A stretch of 64,000 nt of DNA, from NCBI RefSeq assembly GCF_007595705.1, contig NZ_NISY01000011.1, forward strand, positions 1 to 64,000, read 5' to 3'. Position 1 is the first letter of the stretch, and every line of letters begins with the position of its first letter. Positions 25,824-35,600 of the stretch are shown piece by piece. The notes under the pieces were generated by a model. The model ran no database searches. It saw only the letters and a program-made list of their open reading frames with translations, and was not told where the DNA came from. The position numbers and the translations under genes were made by a program. This DNA comes from Streptomyces sp. SAJ15 (GTDB taxonomy: Bacteria; Actinomycetota; Actinomycetes; Streptomycetales; Streptomycetaceae).

Positions 25824-26546
25824 TCATTCGCAGGAGATCACGCTGGGCCAGCGGTCGGCCAGCAGACGGCGCAGGATCTGCCGCAACTGTTCCCGGTCCC
25901 GGTCCGCCACCGTGGCCAGGAAGCGCTCCTCGACCTCCCCCACCGCCAGCGACGCCCGCCCGAGCGTCCGCCGCCCGTCGTCCGTGAGGTGGAGGATGTA
26001 GCGCCTGCGGTCCGCGGGGTTGCGGCGCCGCTCCACATGGCCCGCCGACTCCATCTCGTCGATGATCGCGACCATGGTGGTGGGGTCGAGGTTCAGCAGG
26101 CGGCTCAGGTCCTGCTGGGACAGCGGATGCCTGCCTTCGAGCGCCGCCAGCACGTAGAAGTAGCGCATCCGCATGCCCTGGCCCTCCAGGACCCGCTCCG
26201 CCTCCTGCATCAGCAGCGCACCGGCCTTGTTCAGCAGGTATCCGGTCCGGTTGACGAGCGGGAAGTCGAAGGTGGCCGCCTCGGCCTCGGGGCCGGGCCG
26301 GGGCCCGGCGACGCCCCCGGCCCCGGGCTTGGACTCGGGCCCTGCCCCGGGCTTGGTCCCGGCGGCGGCCCCAGTCTCCGTCCCGGCCTCGACCCCGGTC
26401 TCCGTCCCAGTCTTCATCCCGGCCTCCGTCCCCCCAGGCTTGCCCCCCGCCTTCGTCCCGGGCTCGGTCCCGTGCGCGACGTCATGCGCGCCCGCCTCGG
26501 CGCCGGCCCCCGACGCGGGCTCGGGGGTCTGGACGGTGTGTGGCAT
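25824..26546 (-). CDS. MarR-family regulator with repetitive N terminus
   Basis: 240 residues. The last 150 form a MarR winged helix: LSQQDLSRLLNLDPTTMVAIIDEME is the recognition region and NPADRRRYILHLTDDGR the wing. The first 85 residues are a low-complexity chain of Gly, Thr, Glu, Ala and Pro (for example TEAGMKTGTETGVEAGTETG) that MarR proteins normally lack; the DNA shows matching repeats at 26293-26500. ATG at 26546 has GGGAG upstream. It lies 238 bases after the MFS gene in the same direction and before avrD, so it is the obvious local regulator. Confidence 0.85.
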   Translation of the reverse strand: MPHTVQTPEPASGAGAEAGAHDVAHGTEPGTKAGGKPGGTEAGMKTGTETGVEAGTETGAAAGTKPGAGPESKPGAGGVAGPRPGPEAEAATFDFPLVNRTGYLLNKAGALLMQEAERVLEGQGMRMRYFYVLAALEGRHPLSQQDLSRLLNLDPTTMVAIIDEMESAGHVERRRNPADRRRYILHLTDDGRRTLGRASLAVGEVEERFLATVADRDREQLRQILRRLLADRWPSVISCE

Positions 26547-26784
26547 GGGCCGCGCTCCCATCGTCGGGGTGGTTCTCCCGGCGGCGTGCCCGCCTGCCGA
26601 AACCTCAGTGAAAGCCGAAAGCCAATAGTAGAACTGACCGATCGTCGGATGACGGGGAGATCGATGCGCCGCCTCAGGAAGGAGGCCGGAGATCGCGAGG
26701 GCGGTGGTGCCCCGCCGGGCACCACCGCCGTCCCCCCGTGCGAGACGCGGAACCTCACCCCCGTAGGCTCCGCGTACGCCGTGG

Positions 26785-28515
26785 TCACACCGCGACTTCG
26801 ACCTGTCGCCGGTCCGGGTGGGGCGACTCCGGGTGGGGCGACTCCGACTCGCCGGCGGCTTCGGCGCCTTCCGGGCCATACGCCTCGGCGCCCGCCAGCG
26901 CGCTCTCATGCAGATCGCGGGTGCGGATGAAGGCGAACGCGATCACCGCGCCCAGCGCCGCGAGCACCGCGCACACCACCATGACCTCGTGCAGCCCGTC
27001 GACGAAGGCGGCGCGCGCCGCCTGGTCGAGCCCCGGACGGGCGGCGACCGGTGCCGAGGCCGCCGCCTCGGCGCCCCCGCCGGCCGCCACGGCGTGGCCG
27101 AACTCCTCCGCCGCGGCGCCGAGTCGGCCGCCCGCCTCGGACGCGGCGAAGAGGTCGGCCACCCGGGACTGGAAGAGCGCACCGATCGCGGCGATGCCGA
27201 CGGCCACTCCCACCTGCTGGAAGGTCTCGCCGATGCCGGAGGCCATGCCCGCCTTGGACGGCTTGACCACGGCGATGGAGAGCGAGGCGCGCGGTGGGTT
27301 GAAGAGCCCCATGCCGGCGCCGGTCGCCACCATGGCGGGCAGCAGCGCGGTCCACTCGCTGTCCGCGTCCACCAGGGTCACCAGCCACAGCCCCGCCGCG
27401 ACCAGGGTGAGCGCCAGCCCGACCAGGATCCGTTGGGGCATCATCGTGGTCAGGCTGCCGGCGACGGCCGCGGCGACGAAGAGGGTGAGGGTGAGCGGCA
27501 GGAAGCGCAGGCCCGTCTCCCAGGCGGAGAAGTCCAACACGTTCTGCACGTAGGAGATCTGCAGGAAGAGCGCGGACATGGTCGCCGCGGCACACAGCAG
27601 CGTCACCGCCGAGATGCCGTTGAAGGTCGTGTTGCGCCCCAGCGACAGCTCCAGCATCGCCCGCTCGCCCAGCCGCGCCTCGACCGAGAAGAAGACGACG
27701 AACAGCAGCCCCGAGCCGAGGAACATGCCCACGATCGGCGCGCTGCCCCAGCCCTCCGTCTCACCGCGCAGGAAGCCGAGCACCAGCAGCGCCAGCGCCG
27801 AGGAGAAGGTGACCAGCCCCCACCAGTCCACGGGGGGCGCGTCCGGATCGCGGGACTCGCGCATCCACAGCATCCCGATGCCCATCGCGACGACTCCGAC
27901 CGGCACGTTGACCAGGAAGATCCACCGCCAGCCGAGCCCGTCGGTGAGCGCGCCGCCGATCAGCGGGCCGAACGCGATGGCCAGGCCCACGACCCCGCCG
28001 AACACCCCGAACGCCTTGCCGCGGTCCTTCCCTCGGTACTCGTGCCCGATCAGGGCGGGACCGATCGCGAACAGCACCGCGGCGCCGAGCCCCTGCACGC
28101 CCCGCGCCACGGAAAGGAAGCCGGCGCTCGGCGCGAAGCCGCAGGCCAGCGAGGCGGCCAGGAAGATCACGAAGCCGGCGTCGAACATCCGCTTCCGGCC
28201 GAACCGGTCCGCCAGTGAACCACTGGTGAGCAGGAAGACCGCGAGCCCCAGCGCATAGGAGTCGAGCACCCACTGCAGATCGGAGAAGCCCGCGTCGAAG
28301 GATGCGCGCATGTCCGGCAGGGCGACGTTCACCACCGTCAGATCGAGCATCAGCATGAACGTCGCGACGCACACCGCCGCGAGCGTCCAGCCGCGTCCGC
28401 CACCGCGGGCAGCGGACGCGGCGACACCGGCGGCCGGGACCGTGGACCCGGCAAGCGAGGGCGGTGCGGCCGGCGGTAACGCCCCCGGCGGGCGCGGTTC
28501 CGGTGCGTTCGACAT
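26785..28515 (-). CDS. MFS exporter, DHA2 (14-helix) type
   Basis: 576 residues with 14 predicted helices. Motif A is GSLADRFGRKRMF near residue 100 and motif C is VVGLAIAFGPLIGGALTD near residue 180, as in drug:H+ antiporters. It probably exports a small hydrophobic compound. The N terminus is Ala/Pro-rich, and codon 13 is TTA (28479-28477), making expression bldA-dependent. A MarR gene follows and then avrD, so the exporter may handle the AvrD product; that link is inference. An imperfect palindrome lies 14 bases upstream. Confidence 0.9.
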   Translation of the reverse strand: MSNAPEPRPPGALPPAAPPSLAGSTVPAAGVAASAARGGGRGWTLAAVCVATFMLMLDLTVVNVALPDMRASFDAGFSDLQWVLDSYALGLAVFLLTSGSLADRFGRKRMFDAGFVIFLAASLACGFAPSAGFLSVARGVQGLGAAVLFAIGPALIGHEYRGKDRGKAFGVFGGVVGLAIAFGPLIGGALTDGLGWRWIFLVNVPVGVVAMGIGMLWMRESRDPDAPPVDWWGLVTFSSALALLVLGFLRGETEGWGSAPIVGMFLGSGLLFVVFFSVEARLGERAMLELSLGRNTTFNGISAVTLLCAAATMSALFLQISYVQNVLDFSAWETGLRFLPLTLTLFVAAAVAGSLTTMMPQRILVGLALTLVAAGLWLVTLVDADSEWTALLPAMVATGAGMGLFNPPRASLSIAVVKPSKAGMASGIGETFQQVGVAVGIAAIGALFQSRVADLFAASEAGGRLGAAAEEFGHAVAAGGGAEAAASAPVAARPGLDQAARAAFVDGLHEVMVVCAVLAALGAVIAFAFIRTRDLHESALAGAEAYGPEGAEAAGESESPHPESPHPDRRQVEVAV

Positions 28516-28528
28516 CAGGTCCCCCGTA

Positions 28529-28544
28529 GACGATCTAAATCATC
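28529..28544 (-). promoter_or_regulatory. Candidate operator of the MFS gene
   Basis: GACGATCTAAATCATC has 6-base arms with one mismatch and lies 14-29 bases before the MFS start. It suits a MarR or TetR repressor; the MarR gene downstream is the natural candidate. Confidence 0.4.
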
Positions 28545-28798
28545 TGCATTTCCTACGATCCAGAACGGTACGGATGGTGAGGCAGACCGTCAACCACTTC
28601 CACGACTTACCAGGGCTCGAACTCGCCTCCCGAGCAAGGAGGTTGGGGATCAGGCGCGCCATGCCCACGGCGGCGAGCGGACCACCCGACTCGTCCGTCA
28701 ACCCTCGTGCGGCGATCGCCGCCGCCCGCGCGGGCGCGGTCGACCTCCCGCGCGGGCTCTGCGCCTCCCGCGCGGGCCGGCGACGACCCGCGCGGGAG

Positions 28799-28826
28799 CC
28801 CGGTCACCGGCCGGGCGGTGACCGGG
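28799..28826 (-). terminator. Terminator beyond lysA-like gene
   Basis: Perfect 11-base arms (CCCGGTCACCG and complement) around GCCGGG, about 120 bases after the decarboxylase stop on the minus strand. Confidence 0.6.
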
Positions 28827-28942
28827 CGCAGGACGGCCGGGCATACCGTGCCCCGGCGTCGGCCGAGCCAGCCCCCGGCGTGGGCCGGGCCAGCCCTCGG
28901 CGTCGGCCGGGTCGGTGCCGGCTCGAACCGGTGACGGGTCGG

Positions 28943-30511
28943 CTAGAGGCCGATGTCCCGACGCCGGATGTCCTCCAGCGACTCGCGCCGTACCAGCAGT
29001 CGCGCGCGGCCCTCGGCGACGGCGACCACCGGCGGGCGGCCGACCAGGTTGTAGCCGGAGGCCATGGAGAGGTGGTACGCCCCGGCCACGGGTACGGCGA
29101 TCACATCGCCGGGTCGGACGTCCTCGGGCAGCTCCACCCCGCCCGCGAGGATGTCGCCCGCCTCGCAGTGGCGGCCCACGACGGTGGCGGTGCGGGGCGC
29201 GGCCGTGGAGTGGCGGCCGACCAGACGGGGCGCGTATCGCACGCCGTACAGCGCGGGCCGCGGGTTGTCGCTCATGCCGCCGTCGACGGCGACGAAGGTG
29301 TGCTCGCCGGAGCGCTTGACCGACAGCACCCGGTACAGCGCCACGCCCGCGGGCCCGGCGATGGCCCGGCCCGGCTCGATCATCAGCCGGGGCACGGGCA
29401 GCCCGGCCGCCGCGCAGCTCTCGGCGAGCTCCAGGCGCACCTTGCGGGCCAGCGCGGTGACGTCCAGGGCGGGCTCGCCGGGACGGTAGGCGATGCCATG
29501 GCCACCGCCGAGGTCGAGCTCGGTGAGGGTCACGCCGCGCTGCTGGTAGACCCGGGCCATCAGCCCGACCAGGCGGCGCACCGCCTGGAGGTACGGCTTG
29601 ACGGCGGTGATCTGGGAGCCGAGATGGCAGTGCAGACCGGTGAGCTCCAGGCGCGGCTGGTCCAGGATCCGGGTGATGGCGTGGTGGGCCGAGCCGTCGG
29701 TGAGCGACAGGCCGAACTTCTGGGCGTCGGTACCGGTCTGGATCTTGGCGTGGCCGCCCGCGGTGATGCCGGGCACCACGCGGACCATGACCTTCTGGCG
29801 GCCCCCGGCCGGGACCTCGGCCGCCAGCCGGGCGATCTCCGAGGTGGAGTCGATCACGATGCGACCGACGCCGAGCCGCACCGCGGAGTGCAGGTCCTCG
29901 GGGCTCTTGGCGTTGCCGTGCAGCACGATGCGCTCCGCCGGGAAGCCGGTGGTCACCGCGAGTTCCAGTTCGCCCGCGGAGCACACGTCCAGGCCGAGGC
30001 CCTCCTCCTGGACCCAGTGCGCCATGGCGCGGCACAGGAACGCCTTCGCCGCGTAGTGGATGTCGGCCTCGGGGAAGGCGTCCCGGTAGGTACGGCAGCG
30101 GGTGCGCACCTCTTCCTCGTCGAGGACGTAGGCGGGGGTGCCGAAGCGGTCGGCGATCTCGGTGAGCGGGACGCCGCCCACGGCGAGGTCGGATCCGGCC
30201 AGGGGCCTCGTCGAGGCCGGCCACACGGACAGGGCGGCGGCCGGGACCGCCTCCCGTGCCGCTTTGACGGCGGTCGCGGGGCTGGGCCCGGAGGCGGATC
30301 CGGGGGCGGGCCCGGCGGTGGTTCCGTTGACGGACCCGGAGCCGGCTCCAGTGGTGGCTCCGGACGTGGCTCCGGAGGTGGCTCCGGGGGCGCTCGGGCC
30401 ACGGCCGGCGCCGCGGCGGGAAACGGCTTCCCGCGCGGTGGTGCGCGCGTTGTCGGCCGGGGCCGGCGCGGAAGCGGTGGCCCGCGCGGGGCGGGCTAGC
30501 GGGATGGACAT
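28943..30511 (-). CDS. lysA: Diaminopimelate decarboxylase-like enzyme
   Basis: 522 residues of the fold-III PLP decarboxylase family; LysA makes lysine from meso-diaminopimelate. The PLP lysine is in YAAKAFL near residue 155, and HCHLGSQ, GGGHGI, EPGRAI and CEAGD follow in order. About the first 95 residues are a low-complexity Ala/Gly/Ser/Thr extension not found in ordinary LysA; the body starts near PLTEIADRFGTPAYVL. The ATG at 30511 is the only upstream start. The gene follows the SAV_915 gene by 13 bases. Streptomyces often have more than one LysA-like gene, so this could serve a secondary pathway. Confidence 0.88.
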   Translation of the reverse strand: MSIPLARPARATASAPAPADNARTTAREAVSRRGAGRGPSAPGATSGATSGATTGAGSGSVNGTTAGPAPGSASGPSPATAVKAAREAVPAAALSVWPASTRPLAGSDLAVGGVPLTEIADRFGTPAYVLDEEEVRTRCRTYRDAFPEADIHYAAKAFLCRAMAHWVQEEGLGLDVCSAGELELAVTTGFPAERIVLHGNAKSPEDLHSAVRLGVGRIVIDSTSEIARLAAEVPAGGRQKVMVRVVPGITAGGHAKIQTGTDAQKFGLSLTDGSAHHAITRILDQPRLELTGLHCHLGSQITAVKPYLQAVRRLVGLMARVYQQRGVTLTELDLGGGHGIAYRPGEPALDVTALARKVRLELAESCAAAGLPVPRLMIEPGRAIAGPAGVALYRVLSVKRSGEHTFVAVDGGMSDNPRPALYGVRYAPRLVGRHSTAAPRTATVVGRHCEAGDILAGGVELPEDVRPGDVIAVPVAGAYHLSMASGYNLVGRPPVVAVAEGRARLLVRRESLEDIRRRDIGL

Positions 30512-30524
30512 CTCGATGGCCTCC

Positions 30525-30887
30525 TCAGCCGATCCGCAGCGTCAGGCGCGGGCGCGGGTCGCGGGACGCTGTCGCGGGGACGGCGGCGGGCGGGGGCGTG
30601 GGGGCGGGGGCGGCCAGCTGGGGGTCCACGGTCACGGAGATGGCGCCCAGGGGGGCGGTCAGCGCCCGCAGCGCGGGCTCGCTGAGCCGGACCCACGGCT
30701 GCTCGGCGCCGAGCACGGCGGCGAGCCGCTGGGGGGAGCTGAAGGCGACCGCCGTACGGTCGCCCAGCGGGGTGCGGAACATGCGGGCCGCGTAGCCCGC
30801 AGGACCCGACCGGACGGGGACGATGAGAGGTCCGGCCGGGCCGGGATCTGAGGGCTCCGGGTCTTCTGCGTACAGATGCGCGTTCAC
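30525..30887 (-). CDS. SAV_915-family protein
   Basis: 120 residues with the family's SseB-like core: MFRTPLGDRTAVAFSSPQRL near residue 36 and WVRLSEPALRALTAPLG near residue 64. GTG at 30887 has GAGGAGGAG upstream. The C terminus is Pro/Ala-rich. The family is restricted to actinomycetes and has no assigned function. It is the first gene of a two-gene unit with the lysA-like gene. Confidence 0.85.
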   Translation of the reverse strand: MNAHLYAEDPEPSDPGPAGPLIVPVRSGPAGYAARMFRTPLGDRTAVAFSSPQRLAAVLGAEQPWVRLSEPALRALTAPLGAISVTVDPQLAAPAPTPPPAAVPATASRDPRPRLTLRIG

Positions 30888-31190
30888 GACGCTCCTCCTC
30901 GGCGAAACGGGGTGCTGCCCGGGCCACTGGTGTGGACCAGGGCGCGCACTGACGCTATGCCCGTCCCGACGGGGTCCGTTCGCGTCCCTGACGCATCATT
31001 GACATACGTTGGGAAAGCGTTGACGCGATCCTGTCGATCATCAGTACTGATGACATGGTCAAAGGTGCATGCCGACCTCAACCCGGCCGCCGGGCGTCCG
31101 ACCCAGCCGCCAGGTGTCCGCGGCGGGGGGCGTTGCGGCGGGGGTGCCGCTTCGGACACGGGGTCGTCGGGCGTCCGGCGTCGGACGCCG
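30888..31190. other. Promoter region of the SAV_915 gene
   Basis: 303 bases without a gene. The first 170 are AT-richer and include the palindrome at 31038-31053, plus TTGACA-like and CGTTGACG repeats near 31000-31025. The rest, beside the DJ-1 gene stop, is GC-rich. Confidence 0.45.
31038..31053 (-). promoter_or_regulatory. Perfect palindrome TCATCAGTACTGATGA
   Basis: A perfect 16-base palindrome in an AT-rich patch, about 150 bases before the SAV_915 start. On the minus strand a TTGACC -35-like box lies just upstream (near 31063), so the palindrome would fall between the promoter boxes, a classic repressor position. Confidence 0.5.
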
Positions 31191-31907
31191 TCAGCCGGAG
31201 GTCGCCACGGCGTCCCGCACCGCCCGTAGCACCTCATGGGCGAAGTCCGCGCTGGACTGGGGGTTCTGGCCGCTGATCAGGTTGCCGTCGACGACCACCT
31301 TGCTGGTCCACGGCTCGCCGGCCTCGAAGGCCGCGCCGAGCTGGCGCAGCCGGCTCTCGACCAGCCATGTCAGGTCCAGGCCCGTCTGCCGCTCCTCCGC
31401 GTCCGTGAAGCCCGTCATACGGCGACCGGCGAACGCGAAGGCGTCGTGTTCCACGCGCGCGGGGATCAGTCCGGCCACCCCGTGGCACAGCGGGGCGATG
31501 ATCTTGCCGAGGCGGTCGGCCTCGACCAGCAGCCGGCCCAGCTCGCCGTCGAAGGCGAGGTCGACCATCGGGCCGTGCCCGCCGGGCAGCACATACGCGG
31601 CGTAGTCGGCCGCCGCGATGTCGGCGATGCGCAGCGGGGCGGCCAGGCTCGGGCCCATGGAGTCGAGGTACGCGCGGTAGCGCCGCACATCCGCCTCGTC
31701 GACGCCCCCGCGCGGGTCGAGGCTGGCGGGGTCGACGGTGGGCACGGCACCGGCCGGGGTGGCGATCCGGACCTCGGCGCCCGCGCCGGTCAGCAGATCA
31801 TGGGTGACGGCCACCTCCTCGGCCCAGTAGCCGGTGGGATGTGCGGTGCCGTCGCCGAGGGTGAGGGTGCCCGCGGCGCTCACCAACATGAGGATCTTCG
31901 TCGTCAT
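31191..31907 (-). CDS. DJ-1/PfpI-type glutamine amidotransferase-like protein
   Basis: 238 residues of the type 1 glutamine amidotransferase-like superfamily. The nucleophile elbow is IIAPLCHGVAGL (cysteine near residue 139), preceded by YVLPGGHGPMVDL. Relatives are chaperones, glyoxalases or proteases (Hsp31-like). The ATG at 31907 gives the conserved start MTTKILMLVS; its ribosome site is weak. It is likely stress-related but the neighbours do not define a pathway. Confidence 0.88.
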   Translation of the reverse strand: MTTKILMLVSAAGTLTLGDGTAHPTGYWAEEVAVTHDLLTGAGAEVRIATPAGAVPTVDPASLDPRGGVDEADVRRYRAYLDSMGPSLAAPLRIADIAAADYAAYVLPGGHGPMVDLAFDGELGRLLVEADRLGKIIAPLCHGVAGLIPARVEHDAFAFAGRRMTGFTDAEERQTGLDLTWLVESRLRQLGAAFEAGEPWTSKVVVDGNLISGQNPQSSADFAHEVLRAVRDAVATSG

Positions 31908-32079
31908 GCCGTCGACCGTAGGTGTCGGTGATTCCGGTTCCCGGGAGGTGCCGGGAGGCACACCGTCGCCTCCCATCGGAAAGCCGAGGGAGGCGACGGT
32001 CGGCTGCACGCTCGCGACGACGCGGCGGTGTGCCGCGCCGGCACCGTCGCGGCGAGGCGGCGGTGGGGGGATGGTGTGG

Positions 32080-32520
32080 CTACGTGACCGCCTTCCTGCT
32101 GCGCATCACCATGCCGGCGGCGACCAGACCCAGCAGACAGGTGATGGCGCCGACGATGATGTTGTTCCAGATCATTCCGGCGTCAGGGGACCCCGCGACC
32201 ACCCACGGCGAGATGATCAACCAGACGCCGATCGCGCACATGGTCCAGCACAGGCTGTACATGCGGGTCGGCGCCACGGTGAGCCCGAGACCCAGCACGG
32301 CCACGCATATGCCCAGGATCAGGTTGTGCATGGCGAAGTCGGTGTTGCCCGAAAAGTGCACCACCCACGGAGAGACAGCAAGATACAGACCGGCAAGCAG
32401 CACCGGTCCGTCCACGAACACCACATCCCGTTCACCGAGCAGCCGGGCGTAGCGCTCCCGCATCTCGGATACGTCGGGGTGGCCCCTAAGATCAGTTCTG
32501 TGATGCGAGACGTCGGCCAT
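32080..32520 (-). CDS. SPW-repeat membrane protein
   Basis: 146 residues with four transmembrane helices. The two SPW motifs are YLAVSPWVVHFSG and WLIISPWVVAGS, each followed by a second helix, so the protein is an internal duplication. An acidic/basic soluble N terminus of about 35 residues comes first. SPW proteins are small membrane proteins of unknown function. The ATG at 32520 has AAGGAGG upstream. Confidence 0.9.
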   Translation of the reverse strand: MADVSHHRTDLRGHPDVSEMRERYARLLGERDVVFVDGPVLLAGLYLAVSPWVVHFSGNTDFAMHNLILGICVAVLGLGLTVAPTRMYSLCWTMCAIGVWLIISPWVVAGSPDAGMIWNNIIVGAITCLLGLVAAGMVMRSRKAVT

Positions 32521-32656
32521 GCGACTCGCCTCCTTCGATCATGCAGGTCTGACCGCGCGGTGCAAGGGCGCACCGCACCACCATTGTGCGCCACGCCTTG
32601 ATTTATAGGTAGATGTCGGTTTTGCAGCAGTGAGAGCAGCAAGGGCGTGACGCGTC

Positions 32657-35600
32657 GTGAAGCCAGATCTGACGGACTGCCCCGGCCCGATCGCACCCGG
32701 CGGCGAAGCCGTGGTCGGCCGGGACGAGCTGCTCGCGCGGGCGCGTGAGCGGCTGGCCCAGGGCGGCAGCGTGCTCCTGCACGGCCCGGCCGGGATCGGG
32801 AAGTCCACCCTGCTGCGGGCCCTGACCGTCGAGTTCCGGGCGCGGAGCGCGCAGAGCGCAGGCATCGCGACGCGCGGGGACGACACCGGCGGGGTACGGG
32901 GCCCCGGCGGGGCGCACGGCGTACGCGGCGCCCACGACGCGACCGGCATCGAGGGATTGGCCACCGCGCGGGAGACGAACGGCTTGCGGGGAACGCCCGG
33001 CGGCCCGGCCACCGGCGGCACGCCGACCGCTCCCGGTCCGTGGTCGGCCCCGCCCGGCGCACCGGCGACACCCACGACACCGACGCCTACGACGCCGGAA
33101 GCCTCGGATGGCGGCACGGTCCGGCTGCTGCGCTGCTCTCCCACCGAGTCCGAGGCGCATCTCCCGTTCCTGGCCCTCATCGACGCCCTCGGACCGGTCG
33201 CCGACGAGGTCTCGCACGCGCTTCCGCCGTCCCAGCGTGCCGTGTTGGACGCGGCGCTGACCGGGCGGCGGGGGGCGGCGGAGCACCGCGACGGACTCGC
33301 CCTGCGGCTCGCCGTGCTGTCGGTCTTCCGTGCGCTGGCGGCGCAGGGGCCGGTGCTGCTGGTCGCCGACGACCTGCAGTGGATGGACGCGCCCAGCGCG
33401 GAGCTGCTGGCGTTCGCCGCGCGGCGCCTCGGCGAGCTGCCGGTACGGGTGATCGCCGCGGTACGGACGGAGACCCCCGGGGAGGGCCCCTCCGGAGGCG
33501 GCTCGGACGACGTCGAACGGCATCTGCGGATGCTGCCGCCGCCCGCGCGGGCGCTGCCCGTCCCGCCGCTCACCCCGGCCCAGACCTCGGAGTTGCTCGC
33601 GCGGCGACGACGTGCGGCGGCCGCCGGGGCCCTGCCGGGCGCCGTACTGCGCGAGGTTCACCGCACCAGCGGCGGCAACCCGCTCTTCGCGCTGGAACTG
33701 GACCGCGCGCTCACCGAGTTGGGCACCACGCCGCGCCCCGGCGACCCGCTGCCCGTGCCGACCAGCCTGCGCACTCTGGTGCTCCACCGGCTGCGCGCGC
33801 TGCCGCCGCGGGTCCGCACCACTCTCCTCATCGCCAGCGCCGGCGCCCGCCCCACCCTCGCGCTGCTGTGGAAGGCGGGGCGCACCGAAGCGGAGGCTGA
33901 CATCGCCCGCGCGGCCGCGCTCGGCATCGCCGACATCGAGCACGACTACGGGCGGAGCGAGCCTCCCGGGCCGGGCGCTGCGCTCCACCCCATAGCCACC
34001 CGACCCGGTCCCGGACACACCTCCGGCTCCGGCGCCACGACCATTCCGACCGGCCCCGCCGGTCCCGCCGGTCCCGCCGGCACCCTCCCGCGCGGTTCGG
34101 CCGTCCGCTCCTCCGACGGGGCCACCGCCGCCGACCTCCAGGGCGCCTCGTACGGCCACGCGACCGCGCCCGCGTACGGCCGCGAAGCGCCCTCCGGGGA
34201 TGGACTCCCGGACCGGGACGGACTCCCGTACCAGAGCGGGCTCCCGCGCGGGGACGGCCTCCCTGACGGTGACGCCGGCGGGAAGCACGCGTACGAGCCG
34301 GCACCCCCGCGGCCGTCGGGGGCGCCCCAGGAACAGGCGGCCTCCCACGGGGAGGGCGGGCCTTCCCGGTACGCCCAAGCCGGCGCCCTGGGCCTCGTGG
34401 ACCCCGCCCGGCGCCACGCCCCGGCCGGCATCATCGTGACCGACGGCAGGGACGGCACGGACGGCACGGACCTCGCGCACAGCGCGGACCATGTGCACAG
34501 CGCGGAAGGCGTGCACACCACGGGCGGCGTGCACGGCGTCGACGACCCCGACGACACCCACGGGGCCTGCTGCCGCCATGAGCACGCGCAAGGCGCCATG
34601 GACGACGCGGACGCCGGGGACGGCGGGGACGCCGGGGACGACGCGGACGCCGGGGACGGCGGCGGGCCGCGCGGCGGGCACGACACGACCGTGCGCTTCG
34701 CGCATCCGCTGATCTCCGCCGCGCTCTACGCGGAGGCGACGCCGCTGGAGCGGCGGGCCGCGCACGCGGCGCTCGCGCGGGCCTCGGCCGACCCGATCGA
34801 GCGCGCGCGGCACCTGGCGCTGGCCACCCCGGAGCGCGACGCGCGGGTGGCGTGCACGCTCGCCGCCGCGGCCGCCGTGGCTCGGGAGCGGGGCGCGCCG
34901 GCGACGGCGGCGGGGTTGGGGCTGCTGGCGGCCGAACGCACCCCGGAGCACGAGCCGCGGACGGCGGTCGGGCGGCGGCTGGAGGCCGCCGAGGACGCAC
35001 TCGTGGCGGGCGAGCCCGAGCTGGCCCGCCGCACCGCGTACGAGGTGCTCGCCGCCACCGCGCACCCGGCCGACCGGGTGCGGGCCTGGATCGTGGTCAT
35101 CGACTCCGTGGGGCAGGCGATGGCGGACGTCGACGACGTGTTCCCGCAGGCGCTGGCGGACGCGGGCGACGACCCGCGGCTGCTCGCCCTGGTGCGCTAC
35201 CAGTTGTCGTGGCGCGCCATGCTGGTGCTGGGTTCGCTGTCGCAGGCCCGCGCGGAGGCCGCCGGAGCGGCGGCGCTGGCCGCCGTCGCGGGGGACCGCC
35301 GCACCGAGCTGCTCGCCCTCTCCTTCCAGGCGTTGAACGAAACCCTGATGGGTCATCAGGATGCCGAAGACACCCTGTTCGCCGCGCTCGCCGAGCCCCA
35401 GGACCCGCGGGTGGCCTGCGACCACAACGGACCCGGCTATACCCACTTCCGCTGTCTGCTGATGGGGGACCGACTGGACGAGGCGCGGGCCACGATCAAA
35501 GGGCTGGTCGCCCTCGCCGAGCAGCGCGGGGCCGTGGAGGGCCAGATGCTCTTCCTGCGCGGGCTCGCGGAGGCCGAGCTGCGGGCCGGCCGGTGCGGGG

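Larger units (their letters stand above)
28516..28942. other. Region between MFS gene and lysA-like gene
   Basis: 427 bases with no gene. The MFS side is AT-rich promoter DNA. The middle has three CCCGCGCGGG palindromes (28745-28795), then the hairpin at 28799-28826 and a GC-rich repetitive tail (GTCGGCCGGG-like). Confidence 0.5.
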
